Source of the DNA: Microbispora oryzae
GTDB lineage: Bacteria; Actinomycetota; Actinomycetes; Streptosporangiales; Streptosporangiaceae
Length of the DNA: 64,000 nt
NCBI RefSeq assembly: GCF_017896165.1
Contig: NZ_JAFCNB010000001.1
Location: 496,001-560,000, forward strand
Direction of reading: 5' to 3'
The translations under genes and the position numbers were made by a program. Position 1 is the first letter of the stretch, and every line of letters begins with the position of its first letter. The notes beneath the pieces were generated by a model. The model was not told the DNA's origin, did not search any database, and worked only from the letters and a program-made list of their open reading frames with translations. This document shows positions 63,834 to 64,000 of this stretch, one piece after another.

Positions 63834-64000
63834 CCTTCCCCCCCGACGACGAGTACGGCGACCTGCTGCGCCGTGCGCTGCGCGCGGAGGCGGACTCGGT
63901 CGTGCCGTCTCCGGACGGTCTGGACGTCATCCGCCGCCGTATCGACGAGCGCGGGACCCGGGGCCTGCGCGGCTTCCGCAACCTCGGGTGGTGGCGGATC
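63830..64000 (+). CDS. Hypothetical protein downstream of the sigma factor, N-terminal fragment
   Basis: The frame opens at ATG 63830, overlapping the sigma-factor stop, and runs off the window after 57 codons: MTFPPDDEYGDLLRRALRAE, then an acidic-basic helix (DVIRRRIDERG). The coupled position and an opening of the type DLLRRALRAEAD..VPS.DGLD.IR.RI are usual for membrane proteins that pair with SigE-family sigma factors. The membrane segment, if any, is beyond the edge. Confidence 0.65.
   Translation, partial: MTFPPDDEYGDLLRRALRAEADSVVPSPDGLDVIRRRIDERGTRGLRGFRNLGWWRI

Overview
The window is high-GC DNA with GTG and TTG starts, strong GC hairpin terminators and many 4-base ATGA/GTGA gene overlaps. 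The gene content is actinobacterial: a short principal-type sigma factor beside dnaG, the glyS-zur-uppS-recO block, the phoH-ybeY-corC-era block, DUF2630, XRE/ATPase regulator pairs and a GlnR-type operator. It reads as the chromosome of a filamentous actinomycete, tentatively Streptosporangiales. No insertion sequence, prophage or CRISPR array was seen.

Layout. 1-5 kb: end of a VOC protein, galK, a GNAT enzyme, a secreted Cys-rich protein, tRNA-Asn and small envelope or hypothetical proteins. 5-13 kb: sigma factor, dnaG, an M23-like lipoprotein that has lost its zinc ligands, dGTPase and pyruvate phosphate dikinase. 13-20 kb: a secreted hydrolase behind a hairpin that covers its ribosome binding site, then glyS, zur, a CGNR regulator, uppS and recO. 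20-28 kb: a CDP-alcohol phosphotransferase pair, an XRE/ATPase regulator pair, LysR, and a drug-type ABC exporter with a divergent TetR and a clear palindromic operator.

28-38 kb is the most interesting part. A tightly coupled operon (31863-37765) encodes an MppP/RohP-type PLP-dependent arginine oxidase, a small protein of unknown family in the RohQ position, a DapA-family aldolase (RohR), a heme-oxygenase-like diiron oxygenase (RohS), a Rieske ferredoxin, an NCS1 permease and a CxxA DsbA-like protein. The first four, in this order, match the arginine-to-2-nitroimidazole (azomycin) pathway described from Streptomyces cattleya. Upstream, a TetR regulator faces an operon of DMT exporter, diiron-type metallo-beta-lactamase-fold protein and a second, closely related DsbA-like protein. 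The same inverted repeat (CGTCCGGTT/AACCGGACG) lies at the promoters of both operons, suggesting one regulon. Downstream are an Lrp regulator with six 11-bp tandem repeats in front of it, ddaH and rocD, all linked to arginine or ornithine metabolism.

40-47 kb: a PhoD phosphatase, a TetR, a decayed PIN toxin, leuA with a 14-residue Leu-rich leader peptide and attenuator hairpin, DUF2630 and a double GNAT protein. 47-57 kb: a complete nitrogen-scavenging locus, urtABCDE (urea ABC transporter) divergent from ureABCFGD (urease), with a two-box GlnR-type operator between them. 57-64 kb: era, a degenerate cytidine deaminase-fold protein, a lipoprotein, corC, ybeY, phoH, a HIT hydrolase, and a SigE-family sigma factor followed by the start of its probable partner gene, cut by the window edge.
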